From Microbacterium salitolerans (GTDB lineage: Bacteria; Actinomycetota; Actinomycetes; Actinomycetales; Microbacteriaceae), in assembly GCF_019720895.1 (NCBI RefSeq), contig NZ_JAHKSH010000003.1, positions 594,148 to 658,147 of the forward strand: a DNA stretch of 64,000 nucleotides, written 5' to 3'. Positions 33,961-45,142 of this stretch are shown in pieces. The stretch's first letter is position 1. The number at the start of each line of letters is the position of its first letter. Both the position numbers and the translations under genes were made by a program. The notes beneath the pieces are model-generated. The model saw nothing but the letters and a program-made list of their open reading frames with translations, was not told the origin of the DNA and made no database searches.

Positions 33961-35430
33961 GTGACCGATGTGAAACTTACCCCCGAGGCGCTCGAGCGTG
34001 CCCAGAACTCCGCGGAGGCGTGCGACTGCGCGCCCACGCCGGACGAGAAGCGCTCGTTCTGGGGGCCGGTCACGCGGCGCGGCGCGCTCGCCGTCGGCGC
34101 CCTCGGCGTCATCGGTCTCGGAGCCTTCGGCGCGATCCGCGGCGCATCGCCCGCGGCCGCGATCACGTACAACCCCGAGGACTACCCTTCGTGGGATGAC
34201 GTCGAGCGGGCGCGTCAGAACGAGAGCGCCAAGGCGTCCGAGGTCACGCGCATCGAAGGGCTCATCGAAGAGCTCAAGGCATCCGTCGCTGCGGCGCAGG
34301 AAGCCGCGCGCAAGGCCGCAGACGAGTACTACGCGGCCCAGCAGGAGTACTACGAGGCCGCGTATCGCGCCGAGGAGCTCCAGAAGCAGGCCGACGACCA
34401 GGCGAAGAAGGCCACGGAGGCCGCCGAGGCCGCCGCCAAGGTCGCCTCCCAGCTGTCGCGCTCGAGCGGCGAGAGCACGCCCTACGAACTGCTGTTCGCC
34501 GAATCCGCCGGCGACGCCGACGAGCTGCTGTCGAAGCTCGGGCAGATGGACAAGCTCGCTCAGCGCAACGACTCCATCTATGCCGGCGCGGTCGCCGCGC
34601 GCGACTCCGCGCAGCTGCTGAGCGACCAGGCCGAGGATGCCCGTACGGAGCGCGATCGCCTGCAGAAGGTCGCCGAAGAGAAGATGGTCGCGGCCCAGGA
34701 GGCGCAGCGGAAGGCCGAGCAGGTGCTCGCCGACCAGAAGAGCCACCTCATCACGCTCGAGGAGCAGCTCGCCGCGCTGAAGGACAACACGAGCAAGACG
34801 GTCTCCGACTACGAGAAGGGCGAGAAGCGCCGCAAGGCCTACGAGGAAGAGCAGCGCCGCCTCGAGGAGGAGCGCCGTCGCCGCGAAGAGGAAGAGCGTC
34901 GCCGCCGCGAAGAGGAAGAGCGCCGTCGCCGCGAGCAGGAGGAGCAGGACAACGGCGGGGGCGGCCAGCCCGCCGCGCCGGCACCGCCGCCCGCGCCCGA
35001 AGCGCCGACGTCGAGCGGCTGGGTCCGCCCTTCGAGCGGCATGCGCACCTCGGGCTACGGGTGGCGCGTCTCGCAGTGCGGCCCGTCCTACTGCTCGTCC
35101 TCGTTCCACGGCGGTGTCGACCTCGCCGCGGGCTGCGGAGCCGGCATCTACGCGGCGTCCTCCGGCACGGTGAGCTGGGCCGGATACAACGGCGGCTACG
35201 GCAACCACGTGCGGATCGAGCACGGCGGCGGGATCGCGACGAGCTACTCGCACATCGTCGACGGCGGCATCGTCGTCGGCAACGGCCAGTACGTCGAGGC
35301 CGGTCAGCTCATCGCCTACGAGGGCAACACCGGCAACTCGTTCGGCTGCCACCTGCACTTCGAGGTCTACGTCGGCGGTCCGACCGTCGACCCCGCCCCC
35401 TTCATGGCGAGCAAGGGCGTCAGCGTCTGA
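33961..35430 (+). CDS. Exported coiled-coil M23 peptidase (EnvC/RipA-partner like)
   Basis: 489 residues from GTG 33961. N-terminal export signal with a twin-arginine-like TRRGALAVG and hydrophobic stretch, ending near PAAAITYN. Residues about 75-330 are a long coiled coil that ends in Glu/Arg blocks (repeats of EERRRREE), then a Pro/Ala linker. The M23 domain (about 370-489) has H383/D387 in FHGGVD and H464/H466 in HLHFE, so the zinc site is complete. Like other coiled-coil LytM proteins it probably acts in septal or lateral wall remodelling. Terminates in a perfect hairpin shared with ppa. Confidence 0.9.
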   Translation: MTDVKLTPEALERAQNSAEACDCAPTPDEKRSFWGPVTRRGALAVGALGVIGLGAFGAIRGASPAAAITYNPEDYPSWDDVERARQNESAKASEVTRIEGLIEELKASVAAAQEAARKAADEYYAAQQEYYEAAYRAEELQKQADDQAKKATEAAEAAAKVASQLSRSSGESTPYELLFAESAGDADELLSKLGQMDKLAQRNDSIYAGAVAARDSAQLLSDQAEDARTERDRLQKVAEEKMVAAQEAQRKAEQVLADQKSHLITLEEQLAALKDNTSKTVSDYEKGEKRRKAYEEEQRRLEEERRRREEEERRRREEEERRRREQEEQDNGGGGQPAAPAPPPAPEAPTSSGWVRPSSGMRTSGYGWRVSQCGPSYCSSSFHGGVDLAAGCGAGIYAASSGTVSWAGYNGGYGNHVRIEHGGGIATSYSHIVDGGIVVGNGQYVEAGQLIAYEGNTGNSFGCHLHFEVYVGGPTVDPAPFMASKGVSV

Positions 35431-35440
35431 GCGTCGCCCG

Positions 35441-35488
35441 CACGAGAAAGGCTCCCGGATCCACATGGATCCGGGAGCCTTTCTCGTG
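35441..35488. terminator. Bidirectional terminator between M23 gene and ppa
   Basis: 22-bp perfect stem (35441-35462 with 35467-35488) and a 4-base loop. Arms carry AGAAAGG/CCTTTCT, so both strands have short U-rich ends. Confidence 0.9.
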
Positions 35489-35498
35489 ACGGCCGTCG

Positions 35499-36035
35499 TC
35501 AGTCGCGGGAGTCGGGGTACTCGCCCTCACCCTGCGTCTTGGTCTTGCCCTCTTCCTCCGCGAAGCGCTCCTGCGCCTCCTTCACGAGGCGCTCGGCCTC
35601 GGCGGCGTCGGCCCACTCGTCGACCTTGACCCACTTGTTCGGCTCGAGGTCCTTGTAGTGCTCGAAGAAGTGCGTGATCTCCTTGCGGGTGTACTCCTGG
35701 AGGTCGTCGACGTCCTGGATGTGCTCCCAGCGGGGATCCTTCGCGAGAACGGCGATGACCTTGTCGTCGCCGCCCGCCTCGTCGCTCATCTTCAGCACGC
35801 CGACGGGGCGCACGCTGGCGCCGACGCCGGGGAACACGGAGTGATCCATGACGACGAGCACGTCGAGCGGGTCGCCGTCCTCGCCCAGCGTGTTCTCGAA
35901 GAACCCGTAGTCGGTCGGGTAGCCGAAGGTCGTGTAGAGAACGCGGTCGAGGAACACGCGGCCCGTGCCGTGGTCGACCTCGTACTTCACGCGGCTGCCG
36001 CGCGGGATCTCGATGACTGCGTCGTACGCGCCCAT
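35499..36035 (-). CDS. ppa: Inorganic pyrophosphatase (family I)
   Basis: 178 residues. Signature DGDPLDVLV with the three metal-binding Asp, plus [27 protein letters not shown] and KDPRW. It hydrolyses pyrophosphate with Mg2+, pulling biosynthetic reactions forward. ATG 36035, with AGGAG 12 nt upstream. The last 20 residues are an acidic tail not needed for the fold. Divergent from tilS. Confidence 0.97.
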   Translation of the reverse strand: MGAYDAVIEIPRGSRVKYEVDHGTGRVFLDRVLYTTFGYPTDYGFFENTLGEDGDPLDVLVVMDHSVFPGVGASVRPVGVLKMSDEAGGDDKVIAVLAKDPRWEHIQDVDDLQEYTRKEITHFFEHYKDLEPNKWVKVDEWADAAEAERLVKEAQERFAEEEGKTKTQGEGEYPDSRD

Positions 36036-36137
36036 ACCTGTATCGCTCCTTGAGTGTCCGATGAGGGTCGCGCACAACCCTAATCTGTGCGGGTGACTTC
36101 GGAGTCACGCGCTCGACGCCGCGACTACGGTGGAAAC

Positions 36138-37130
36138 GTGCTCGATCCCGTCATCGCCGCCGTCCGCCGCGCCGTGCGCGAGAGCCTCACGCCGTTCGAG
36201 TCGTCGGGGGCGACCATCCTCGTTGCGCTCTCGGGCGGTGCCGACTCGCTGGCCCTCGCGGCCGCCGCCGCCTTCGAGGGCCCGCGCCTCGGCCTCGACG
36301 TGCGTGCGGTGACGGCGGATCACGGGCTGCAGAGCGGATCCGCCGAGGTCGCCGAACGCGCTGCTCGGCAGGCGAACGAGGTCGGCGTCCCCGACGCCCG
36401 CGTCGTGCGAGTCGACGTCGGCCGTGACGGCGGCCCCGAAGCCGCCGCCCGCGACGCGCGATACGCGGCGCTCCGGGCGGCCGCGTCCGACGCCGGGGCC
36501 GTCGCCGTCCTCGTCGGCCACACGCTCGACGACCAGGCCGAGACCGTGCTGCTCGGGCTCTCGCGCGGATCCGGCGCCGCCAGCCTGCAGGGCATGTCGC
36601 CGCATCTCATCGACGAGCGGGGACTCGCATGGATCCGCCCCCTCCTCGACATCCGCCGCGCCGAGACCCGCGCGTTCTGCACGGCCTCCGGTCTCGAGGC
36701 GTGGTCCGACCCCCACAACGGCGACGAGCGCTTCGCGCGCGTGCGGGTGCGTGAGCGCGTCCTGCCCGTGCTCGAGGCCGAGATCGGGCCCGGCATCGCG
36801 GAAGCCCTCGCCCGCACAGCGGAGCAGCTCCGCGAAGACAACGAGGCGTTCGCCGACATGATCGACGAGATCATCGAGGACATCGTCGAGCACGCGGAGG
36901 CGGGCATCGCCGTGTCGGCGGCCGCTCTTGCGGCGAACCCGCCGGCGCTCCGCGGCCGGATCATCCGCCACGTCGTCCAGAGTGAGTTCGGCGCGTCCCT
37001 CACACGCGTGCACACGCTCGAGGTCGCCCGGCTCGCGACCGACTGGCGCGGCCAGGGCCCCATCGACCTGCCCGGCTGCTCAGCCACCCGCGTCGGCGGC
37101 CGCATCGTGTTCACAGCGCGCGAGTCATAG
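36138..37130 (+). CDS. tilS: tRNA(Ile)-lysidine synthetase
   Basis: 330 residues from GTG 36138. PP-loop ATP-pyrophosphatase motif SGGADSLALAAA, then VTADHGLQ, VGHTLDDQAETVL and WIRPLLDIRR. The enzyme ligates lysine to C34 of tRNA-Ile(CAU) so that it reads AUA. The long C-terminal TilS_C half of the Gram-negative form is reduced, as usual in actinobacteria. hpt follows 10 bp later, the standard tilS-hpt-ftsH order. Confidence 0.95.
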   Translation: MLDPVIAAVRRAVRESLTPFESSGATILVALSGGADSLALAAAAAFEGPRLGLDVRAVTADHGLQSGSAEVAERAARQANEVGVPDARVVRVDVGRDGGPEAAARDARYAALRAAASDAGAVAVLVGHTLDDQAETVLLGLSRGSGAASLQGMSPHLIDERGLAWIRPLLDIRRAETRAFCTASGLEAWSDPHNGDERFARVRVRERVLPVLEAEIGPGIAEALARTAEQLREDNEAFADMIDEIIEDIVEHAEAGIAVSAAALAANPPALRGRIIRHVVQSEFGASLTRVHTLEVARLATDWRGQGPIDLPGCSATRVGGRIVFTARES

Positions 37131-37140
37131 GATCCTTCGT

Positions 37141-37692
37141 ATGCGCGCCGCAGACATCCAGGACGACCTCGAACGTGTTCTCGTGACAGACGAGGAGATC
37201 CAAGCGAAGCTCGCCGAGCTCGCCGCTCGCGTCGACGTCGACTACGCCGGCAAAGACCTGCTCCTCGTCGGCGTCCTCAAGGGCGCGATCATGGTCATGG
37301 CTGACTTCGCGAGGCACCTCACCATCGACGGCCCCATGGACTGGATGGCCGTCTCGAGCTACGGATCCTCCACGAAGTCGAGCGGCGTCGTCCAGATCCG
37401 CAAGGACCTCGACACGCCCCTCGAGGGCAAGCACGTCCTCGTCGTCGAGGACATCATCGACTCGGGACTCACCCTCCACTGGCTCCTCGAGCACTTCGCG
37501 ACCCGCGGCGCGGCGTCCATCGAGGTCCTCACAGCCTTCCGCAAGCCCGACGCGATGAAGGTCGAGATCGACGCGAAGTACGTCGGCTTCGACATCCCCA
37601 ACGACTTCGTCGTCGGCTACGGCCTCGACTACGCGGAGCGCTACCGCGGTCTCCGCGACGTCGCGGTCCTCGCGCCCCACGTCTACTCGTAG
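37141..37692 (+). CDS. hpt: Hypoxanthine phosphoribosyltransferase
   Basis: 183 residues. PRPP-binding loop VLVVEDIIDSGLTL with the two acidic residues, LVGVLKGAIMVMADF, and VVGYGLDYAERYR for base contact. Salvages hypoxanthine or guanine to nucleotides. ATG 37141, 10 bp after tilS; the two are surely cotranscribed. Confidence 0.96.
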   Translation: MRAADIQDDLERVLVTDEEIQAKLAELAARVDVDYAGKDLLLVGVLKGAIMVMADFARHLTIDGPMDWMAVSSYGSSTKSSGVVQIRKDLDTPLEGKHVLVVEDIIDSGLTLHWLLEHFATRGAASIEVLTAFRKPDAMKVEIDAKYVGFDIPNDFVVGYGLDYAERYRGLRDVAVLAPHVYS

Positions 37693-37841
37693 CGAACCGG
37701 ACGGCTGCCGCCGCGCAGACGCCGTTCCGCCGTGGGCGAATCCCAGAGCAGGCATAGATTCGGGCTTGTAGCCTGAGACCAACTGCGCTGGGCTGTGCCC
37801 GCGCGTCGGATCGTCAGGAGGAGTCGGGGCTTCCCCGCACC

Positions 37842-39851
<2,010 letters not shown>

Positions 39852-39865
39852 CCACAGGAGGGCGC

Positions 39866-40498
39866 ATGGCCGTCGACACCGAGCGTGTGGCTCAGCTCAC
39901 CCGCGAGCTGCTCATCGCCATCGGAGAGGATCCCGACCGTCCGGGCCTCCGCGAGACCCCGGCGCGGGTCGCCGAGGCGGCGCAGGAGCTCTACGCGGGC
40001 GTGGGTGCGGATCCGCGCGAGCCGCTCGCGAAGACGATCGACGTCTCGCAGGGGCCGGCTCCCGAGACGGTGCCCACGGGGGCGGTGCTCGTGCGCGACA
40101 TCCGCTTCCGCTCGATGTGCGAGCACCACCTGCTGCCGTTCACGGGACGCGCGCACATCGCGTATCTGCCCGGCGAGAAGGTCGTCGGCCTCGGAACGCT
40201 CGCGCGTGTGCTCGACATCGCCGCGGCGCGCCCGCAGGTGCAGGAGCGCCTGGGTGAGCAGGTCGCCGACGCGATCGAGCAGTCGCTCGGTGCGCGCGGG
40301 GTGTTCGTGATGCTCGACGCCGATCACGACTGCCTCCGCACCCGGGGTGAGAAGCGCGCCGACGCGTCAACCGTGACGGTCGCGGCGCGCGGTGAGCTCG
40401 CGACGCCGCCGGCGCGCGCCGAGATGGCGGCGTACGTCATCATCGGCGTCCAGAACGCCGCGACCGACGCTCCGAACGTGCAGGGGCGCTCGGAGTGA
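39866..40498 (+). CDS. folE: GTP cyclohydrolase I
   Basis: 210 residues. Zinc ligands in SMCEHHLLPF and the Cys of ADHDCLRTRG; family motifs RPGLRETPARVAEA and YLPGEKVVGLGTLARV. Converts GTP to dihydroneopterin triphosphate, first step of folate synthesis. ATG 39866 with CAGGAGGGCGC just upstream. First of four overlapping fol genes; stop overlaps the folP GTG by 4 bp. Confidence 0.97.
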   Translation: MAVDTERVAQLTRELLIAIGEDPDRPGLRETPARVAEAAQELYAGVGADPREPLAKTIDVSQGPAPETVPTGAVLVRDIRFRSMCEHHLLPFTGRAHIAYLPGEKVVGLGTLARVLDIAAARPQVQERLGEQVADAIEQSLGARGVFVMLDADHDCLRTRGEKRADASTVTVAARGELATPPARAEMAAYVIIGVQNAATDAPNVQGRSE

Positions 40499-41289
40499 TC
40501 GAGGTCATGGGCATCGTCAACGTGACGCCCGACTCGTTCAGCGACGGCGGCGAGCACTTCGGTCACGATGCCGCGGTCGCGCACGGCCTCCTCTTGGAGC
40601 GTCAGGGCGCGACGATCCTCGACGTCGGAGGCGAGTCCACACGACCCGGAGCCCAGCCGGTCGGATCGGCTGAGGAGCTGCGCCGCGTGCTGCCGGTCGT
40701 CGCGCAGCTGGCGAGCGGCGGGTCCGTCGTGAGCGTCGACACGTACCGCGCCGATGTCGCGGAGAAGGCGATCGACCACGGCGCGCGCATCATCAACGAC
40801 GTGTCGGGCGGCCTCGCCGACGACCGCATGCTGCGCGTCGCGGCAGACGCCGGCGTCGACATCGCGATCGGCCACTGGCGCGGTCCGTCCGCTGACATGT
40901 ACGCGGGCGCCGATTACGACGACATCGGCCGAGAGGTCGCCGCCGAGCTCTCGGCGCGCGTCGACGCGGCGCTCGCCGCGGGAGTCGACGCCGACCGCAT
41001 CATCCTCGACCCCGGGGTGGGCTTCGCGAAGTCGGGGGCGCAGAACTGGCGGCTCCTGCGCGAGCTCGGGCCGGTCGTGGGCCTCGGCTTCCGCGTGCTC
41101 GTCGGCACGTCGCGCAAGCGCTTCTTCGCGAGCGCCCTCGGCGAGGAGCCGTCGCGGGAGCGCAAGGACCTGGCGACCGCCGTCACGAGCGTGCTCGCGC
41201 AGCAGGCGGGCGCGTGGGGCGTGCGAGTGCATGAGGCGGCCGCGACGCGCGACGCGCTCGCGGTTCTCGACGATTGGGAGAGCGCATGA
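40495..41289 (+). CDS. folP: Dihydropteroate synthase
   Basis: 264 residues from GTG 40495. Motifs GIVNVTPDSFSDGG, LDVGGESTRPGA and LVGTSRKRFF, all conserved in DHPS. Condenses hydroxymethyldihydropterin pyrophosphate with p-aminobenzoate; target of sulfonamides. Overlaps folE and folB by 4 bp each. Confidence 0.97.
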   Translation: MIEVMGIVNVTPDSFSDGGEHFGHDAAVAHGLLLERQGATILDVGGESTRPGAQPVGSAEELRRVLPVVAQLASGGSVVSVDTYRADVAEKAIDHGARIINDVSGGLADDRMLRVAADAGVDIAIGHWRGPSADMYAGADYDDIGREVAAELSARVDAALAAGVDADRIILDPGVGFAKSGAQNWRLLRELGPVVGLGFRVLVGTSRKRFFASALGEEPSRERKDLATAVTSVLAQQAGAWGVRVHEAAATRDALAVLDDWESA

Positions 41290-41684
41290 CCCCCCTCGAC
41301 TCCATCGAGCTCACGGGCCTGACGGCATTCGGGTACCACGGCGTCTTCGACCACGAGCGGCGCGACGGGCAGGACTTCACGATCGACCTGCGACTGTCGC
41401 TGGACACGACGCGCGCGGCCGAGACCGATGACGTCGCCGACACCGTGCACTACGGCGAGCTCGCCGAGAAGGTCGTCGCCGTCATCGAGGGCGAGCCGGT
41501 CGACCTCATCGAGACGCTCGCGCACCGCATCGCCGACGTCGTGCTGTGTGACGACCGCATCTCGTTCCTCACCGTGACGGTGCACAAGCCGCACGCGCCA
41601 ATCCCCGCGCAGTTCCGCGATGTGTCCGTCTCGGTGCACCGCGGTCGACCGGAGGGCACGCGCCACGGGGAGCCGCGGGAATGA
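41286..41684 (+). CDS. folB: Dihydroneopterin aldolase
   Basis: 132 residues. IELTGLTAFGYHGVFDHER and the later ETLAHRIADVVL and VTVHKPHAPI are the family pattern. Cleaves dihydroneopterin to 6-hydroxymethyldihydropterin and glycolaldehyde. ATG 41286 inside the folP stop. Confidence 0.96.
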   Translation: MTPLDSIELTGLTAFGYHGVFDHERRDGQDFTIDLRLSLDTTRAAETDDVADTVHYGELAEKVVAVIEGEPVDLIETLAHRIADVVLCDDRISFLTVTVHKPHAPIPAQFRDVSVSVHRGRPEGTRHGEPRE

Positions 41685-42217
41685 GCAGGGAACTCGCCGA
41701 GCCGCTGCGGGGCGGGCCCGCGCGACGCGCGGCGGATCCCGTCACGGCCGTCATCGCGCTCGGCGCGAACCTCGGCGACACGTCCCGCACCCTCGCGGAG
41801 GCGACCTCCGAGCTCGCATCGATGCCGCTCACGTCGGAGGTCGTCTGCTCGGACGCGATCGCGTCCGTGGCGGTCACGCTCGACGGGCCGGATCCGTCGA
41901 AGCCCGGCTATCTCAATGCCGTCGCCCTCGTCACGACGCGCCTTGCGCCGTCGGTGCTCCTCGAGATGCTGCATGGCATCGAGGAGCGGCACGGACGACA
42001 GCGTCGTGAGCGCTGGGGCGACCGCACGCTCGACCTCGACCTGATCGCCTACGGTCACGTCGTGAGCGACGATCCCCGGCTTCTGCTGCCGCATCCGCGC
42101 GCGCACGAACGCGACTTCGTGCTCGCTCCGTGGGCGCAGGTGGATCCTCACGCGTCGATCCCCGGACGGGGCGCTGTCGTCGACCTGCTGGCGCGGCTGC
42201 GGACGGAGCGGGGATGA
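41681..42217 (+). CDS. folK: Hydroxymethyldihydropterin pyrophosphokinase
   Basis: 178 residues. HPPK signature RWGDRTLDLDLIAYG, and N-terminal VIALGANLGD. Uses ATP to pyrophosphorylate hydroxymethyldihydropterin for FolP. ATG overlaps the folB stop; its stop overlaps the next gene. Confidence 0.96.
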   Translation: MSRELAEPLRGGPARRAADPVTAVIALGANLGDTSRTLAEATSELASMPLTSEVVCSDAIASVAVTLDGPDPSKPGYLNAVALVTTRLAPSVLLEMLHGIEERHGRQRRERWGDRTLDLDLIAYGHVVSDDPRLLLPHPRAHERDFVLAPWAQVDPHASIPGRGAVVDLLARLRTERG

Positions 42218-42702
42218 AGCGCACAGCGGCCGTCACGCTCGTCATCTTCGGCATCGCGGGCGCCGTGGCGGGATTCCTCGCCGACCTCGTGCTCACCAGC
42301 ACCGGGCGGCCGACGTTCCAGCCGTCGGTGATGCTGCCGATCCTCCTCGTCGCGCTCGGCGTCTCGTGCGTCCTGTTCGCGTACCCGATCCGTCGCGCCG
42401 TGACGAACCCGCGTGCACCTCGTGTGGATCCGTTCCGCGCCGTCCGGATCGCCGTCCTGGCGAAGGCCTCGAGCCTCGTCGGCTGCCTCACGGGCGGCGC
42501 CGCCGTCGGCCTGCTCGTGTTCCAGGCGACACGTCCCGTCGTCCCGGGGCTAGGCTCGATGTCGACGGTGATCGCCACGGCGATCGGGGGAGTCGTTCTC
42601 GTGATCCTGGGGCTCATCGCCGAGCACCTGTGCACCCTGCCGAAGGATCCTGATGAGCGAGAGCCAGACGCCGCAGAACCCGGAACAGAACCCGAGTTCT
42701 GA
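42214..42702 (+). CDS. DUF3180 membrane protein
   Basis: 162 residues, four transmembrane segments (about 7-27, 38-58, 85-105, 112-135), short acidic tail. DUF3180 proteins regularly follow folK in actinobacteria; the function is unknown. Overlaps folK by 4 bp and the following gene by 50 bp, the largest overlap in the operon. Confidence 0.9.
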   Translation: MKRTAAVTLVIFGIAGAVAGFLADLVLTSTGRPTFQPSVMLPILLVALGVSCVLFAYPIRRAVTNPRAPRVDPFRAVRIAVLAKASSLVGCLTGGAAVGLLVFQATRPVVPGLGSMSTVIATAIGGVVLVILGLIAEHLCTLPKDPDEREPDAAEPGTEPEF

Positions 42703-43465
42703 GCCTCCCGTGAGCGCGCCTCCGGCGCCGCACGTCCCGCCGGCGTCGCCACTGCCGACGACGACCCCTCACGGAGCCCCTGTGCCGCATGAGGGGCAGC
42801 CGGTGCCTCCGCACGTCCCACCCGTGCCGCCGATTCCGCCGCGACCGGCGGACCCCGTTCCGCCCGTCGGCGAGCCGCAGGCGGTTCCGCTGCCGACCGA
42901 GCCCACGTTCCCGGAATCGCGCGAGCCGATCGCGTCGCCCGCGACCCTCGACGAGGGCACGTACACCGAGCTCCGCGAGCCACGCGGTCCGGGGCTCGCG
43001 CTCGACGGCGCCTGGCACCAGATCTCACCGAAGTACGTCGTCTCGCAGGTCGTGCAGGAGATTCTCGCTCTCGCCCTGGTGGTGGCGGCGGCACTCGTCG
43101 TCACGCTCGTCTTCGACCAGACCTGGGCGTGGATTCCTGCGGGAATCATCCTGGTCTTCCAGGTCGGCGGGCTCATCATCCTGCCGCGGCAGGCCAAGGC
43201 GCTCGGGTACATGCTGCGCGGCGATGACATCGTGTTCCGCAAGGGCATCCTGTGGCAGCGCATGGTCGCCGTGCCCTACGGGCGCATGCAGCTCATCGAC
43301 ATCACGCACGGTCCGCTCGACCGCGTCTTCGGCGTCGCCAAGCTCAAGATGGTGACCGCGGCCGCGTCGACCGGCGTCGAGATCCCCGGCCTGTCCCAGT
43401 CCGCTGCCGAGGCGCTGCGCGACACGCTCATCGAGGTGGCAGAGACGCGCAGGACCGGCCTGTGA
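42653..43465 (+). CDS. PH-domain membrane protein (YdbS-like)
   Basis: 270 residues. The N-terminal 110 residues are Pro-rich and acidic, then two membrane helices (about 132-150, 155-178), then a bacterial PH (bPH2/YdbS) domain with RKGILWQRMVAVPYGRMQLID and HGPLDRVFG. YdbS and YdbT form a membrane pair in Gram-positives; YdbT of Bacillus protects against amylocyclicin-type peptides. ATG 42653 with a GAAGGAT site. Coupled to the next gene by GTGA overlap. Confidence 0.88.
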   Translation: MSESQTPQNPEQNPSSEPPVSAPPAPHVPPASPLPTTTPHGAPVPHEGQPVPPHVPPVPPIPPRPADPVPPVGEPQAVPLPTEPTFPESREPIASPATLDEGTYTELREPRGPGLALDGAWHQISPKYVVSQVVQEILALALVVAAALVVTLVFDQTWAWIPAGIILVFQVGGLIILPRQAKALGYMLRGDDIVFRKGILWQRMVAVPYGRMQLIDITHGPLDRVFGVAKLKMVTAAASTGVEIPGLSQSAAEALRDTLIEVAETRRTGL

Positions 43466-45126
43466 GCACGCCGATCCCTCCGCAGCAGCCGGTGAGCGAC
43501 GAGGTGCTGCCCGACGGCGGATCCTCGTCCCTCGCCGACGGCGAGTGGCACCGCATGCACCCGCTTACGCCGCTGTTCAAGGGCGGCCTCGTGGTCGTGG
43601 TCGTGATCGGCATCCTCATCGCCAACATGCGCGATCGCCTGATCTACATCGGTATCAATCTCTTCGCTCCCGGCGAGCTGGACGATGACGAGTTCGACTA
43701 CGACAACGACCCGATCACGTGGGCGATCGACTGGATCTTCGTCAACAACGTGCTCCTGCTGGTGGCGGTGGGAATCATCGTCGTGATCGGGCTCATGGTG
43801 GTGGCGTACTGGGCCATCTGGCGGTTCCACCAGTTCCGGATCACCGACGAGAGCGTCGAGGTCAGGAAGGGCATCATCTTCCGCTCGCAGCGGCGTGCGC
43901 CGCTCGACCGCGTGCAGGGCGTGAACCTCACGCGGCCCTTCCCCGCTCGCCTCATCGGCATGGGAAAGCTCACGCTCGAGGGAGCCGGCACAGGCGCCGA
44001 CGTCGCGCTCGAGTTCCTCAGCACGTCACGTGCCGAGGACGTCCGACGCGACATCCTCCACCTCGCCTCGGGGCTGCGCCAGCAGAAGGCCGAGGCGCGC
44101 GAAGAGCAGGCGGCCCGCCGCGAGGGCCGCACGCGCATCGTCGAGACGGTCAGTCAGGGCGTCACGAACATCATCGAAGGCGTCGACGCCGATGACGTCG
44201 TGCCCGAGAGCGTGGTGAAGATCCCGCTGCCGCGTCTGATCGGGTCCCAGGCCATCATCGGGGCTCTCTGGCTCGTGTTCTTCTTCGTCCTTCTCGGAGC
44301 GTTCGTGATCACCCCGATCGTGCTGTTCGAGGACGGTCCGGGGAAGACGATCGCTCTCCTCGGGGCGGGCCTCGGCGCCGGCATCCCGATGCTGTTCGCC
44401 ACCGTCGCGGTCGTCTGGAACGCGCTGCAGAAGGGGTATCGCTATTCGATCGCGCCGACGCCCGATGGCGTGCGGGTCTCGAGCGGACTGCTGACGACCG
44501 TCACCCGCACGATCCCGCCGGGCCGCGTGCACGCGGTCGAGATCACGCAGAATCCGCTGTGGCGCCCGTTCGGCTGGTGGAGCGTGCGCATCAACCGCAT
44601 GGGCGGCGCGAGCGTCTCACAGCAGGGCAGCAGCCAGGCACAGGCCGCGGCTCTGGTGCTCCCCGTCGGCACGCGCGCCGACGTCGAGCGCGTCGTCGGT
44701 CTGCTGCTGCCCGGTGCGCCCGAGCGCGACGCTCTGTTCACTTGGGAGCACGGGATCCTGGGCCCGCAGGAGCACGACCCGTTCATCACGGCTCCCCGGA
44801 GGTCGCGATTCTGGCACCCGTTCGCCTGGCGCCGTCGCGGGGTGCGCGTGACGGCGTTCGCGATGCTCCTGCGTCGCGGACGTCTGCTGCGGCGTCTCGC
44901 GATCTTCCCCCTCGCGCGCCTGCAGGGCGCGTCGCTGCACCAGGGCCCCCTCGCGCGCCGGCAGAATCTCGCGGCGCTGCGAACGCACACGGTGCCCGGC
45001 CCGATCTCGGGGGCGATGACGTGTCTCGATCGCGACGAGGCGCAGCGCCTGGTCGACGTCGTCACGCGCGGAGCGATCGCGGCAGCCGCCGCCGATCAGT
45101 CGCACCGCTGGGCGGAGCAGGCCTGA
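43462..45126 (+). CDS. Multi-PH-domain membrane protein (YdbT-like)
   Basis: 554 residues from GTG 43462. Two pairs of transmembrane helices and three bPH2/YdbT units: FRITDESVEVRKGIIFRSQRR, YSIAPTPDGVRVSSGLLTT and the C-terminal VRVTAFAMLLRRGRLLRRLA with LARLQGASLHQGPLAR. Partner of the preceding YdbS-like protein. The role is probably membrane-stress or peptide resistance (family knowledge; not shown here). Last gene of the folE-started operon. Confidence 0.88.
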   Translation: MSTPIPPQQPVSDEVLPDGGSSSLADGEWHRMHPLTPLFKGGLVVVVVIGILIANMRDRLIYIGINLFAPGELDDDEFDYDNDPITWAIDWIFVNNVLLLVAVGIIVVIGLMVVAYWAIWRFHQFRITDESVEVRKGIIFRSQRRAPLDRVQGVNLTRPFPARLIGMGKLTLEGAGTGADVALEFLSTSRAEDVRRDILHLASGLRQQKAEAREEQAARREGRTRIVETVSQGVTNIIEGVDADDVVPESVVKIPLPRLIGSQAIIGALWLVFFFVLLGAFVITPIVLFEDGPGKTIALLGAGLGAGIPMLFATVAVVWNALQKGYRYSIAPTPDGVRVSSGLLTTVTRTIPPGRVHAVEITQNPLWRPFGWWSVRINRMGGASVSQQGSSQAQAAALVLPVGTRADVERVVGLLLPGAPERDALFTWEHGILGPQEHDPFITAPRRSRFWHPFAWRRRGVRVTAFAMLLRRGRLLRRLAIFPLARLQGASLHQGPLARRQNLAALRTHTVPGPISGAMTCLDRDEAQRLVDVVTRGAIAAAAADQSHRWAEQA

Positions 45127-45142
45127 CCCGGACGGGGCGCAT

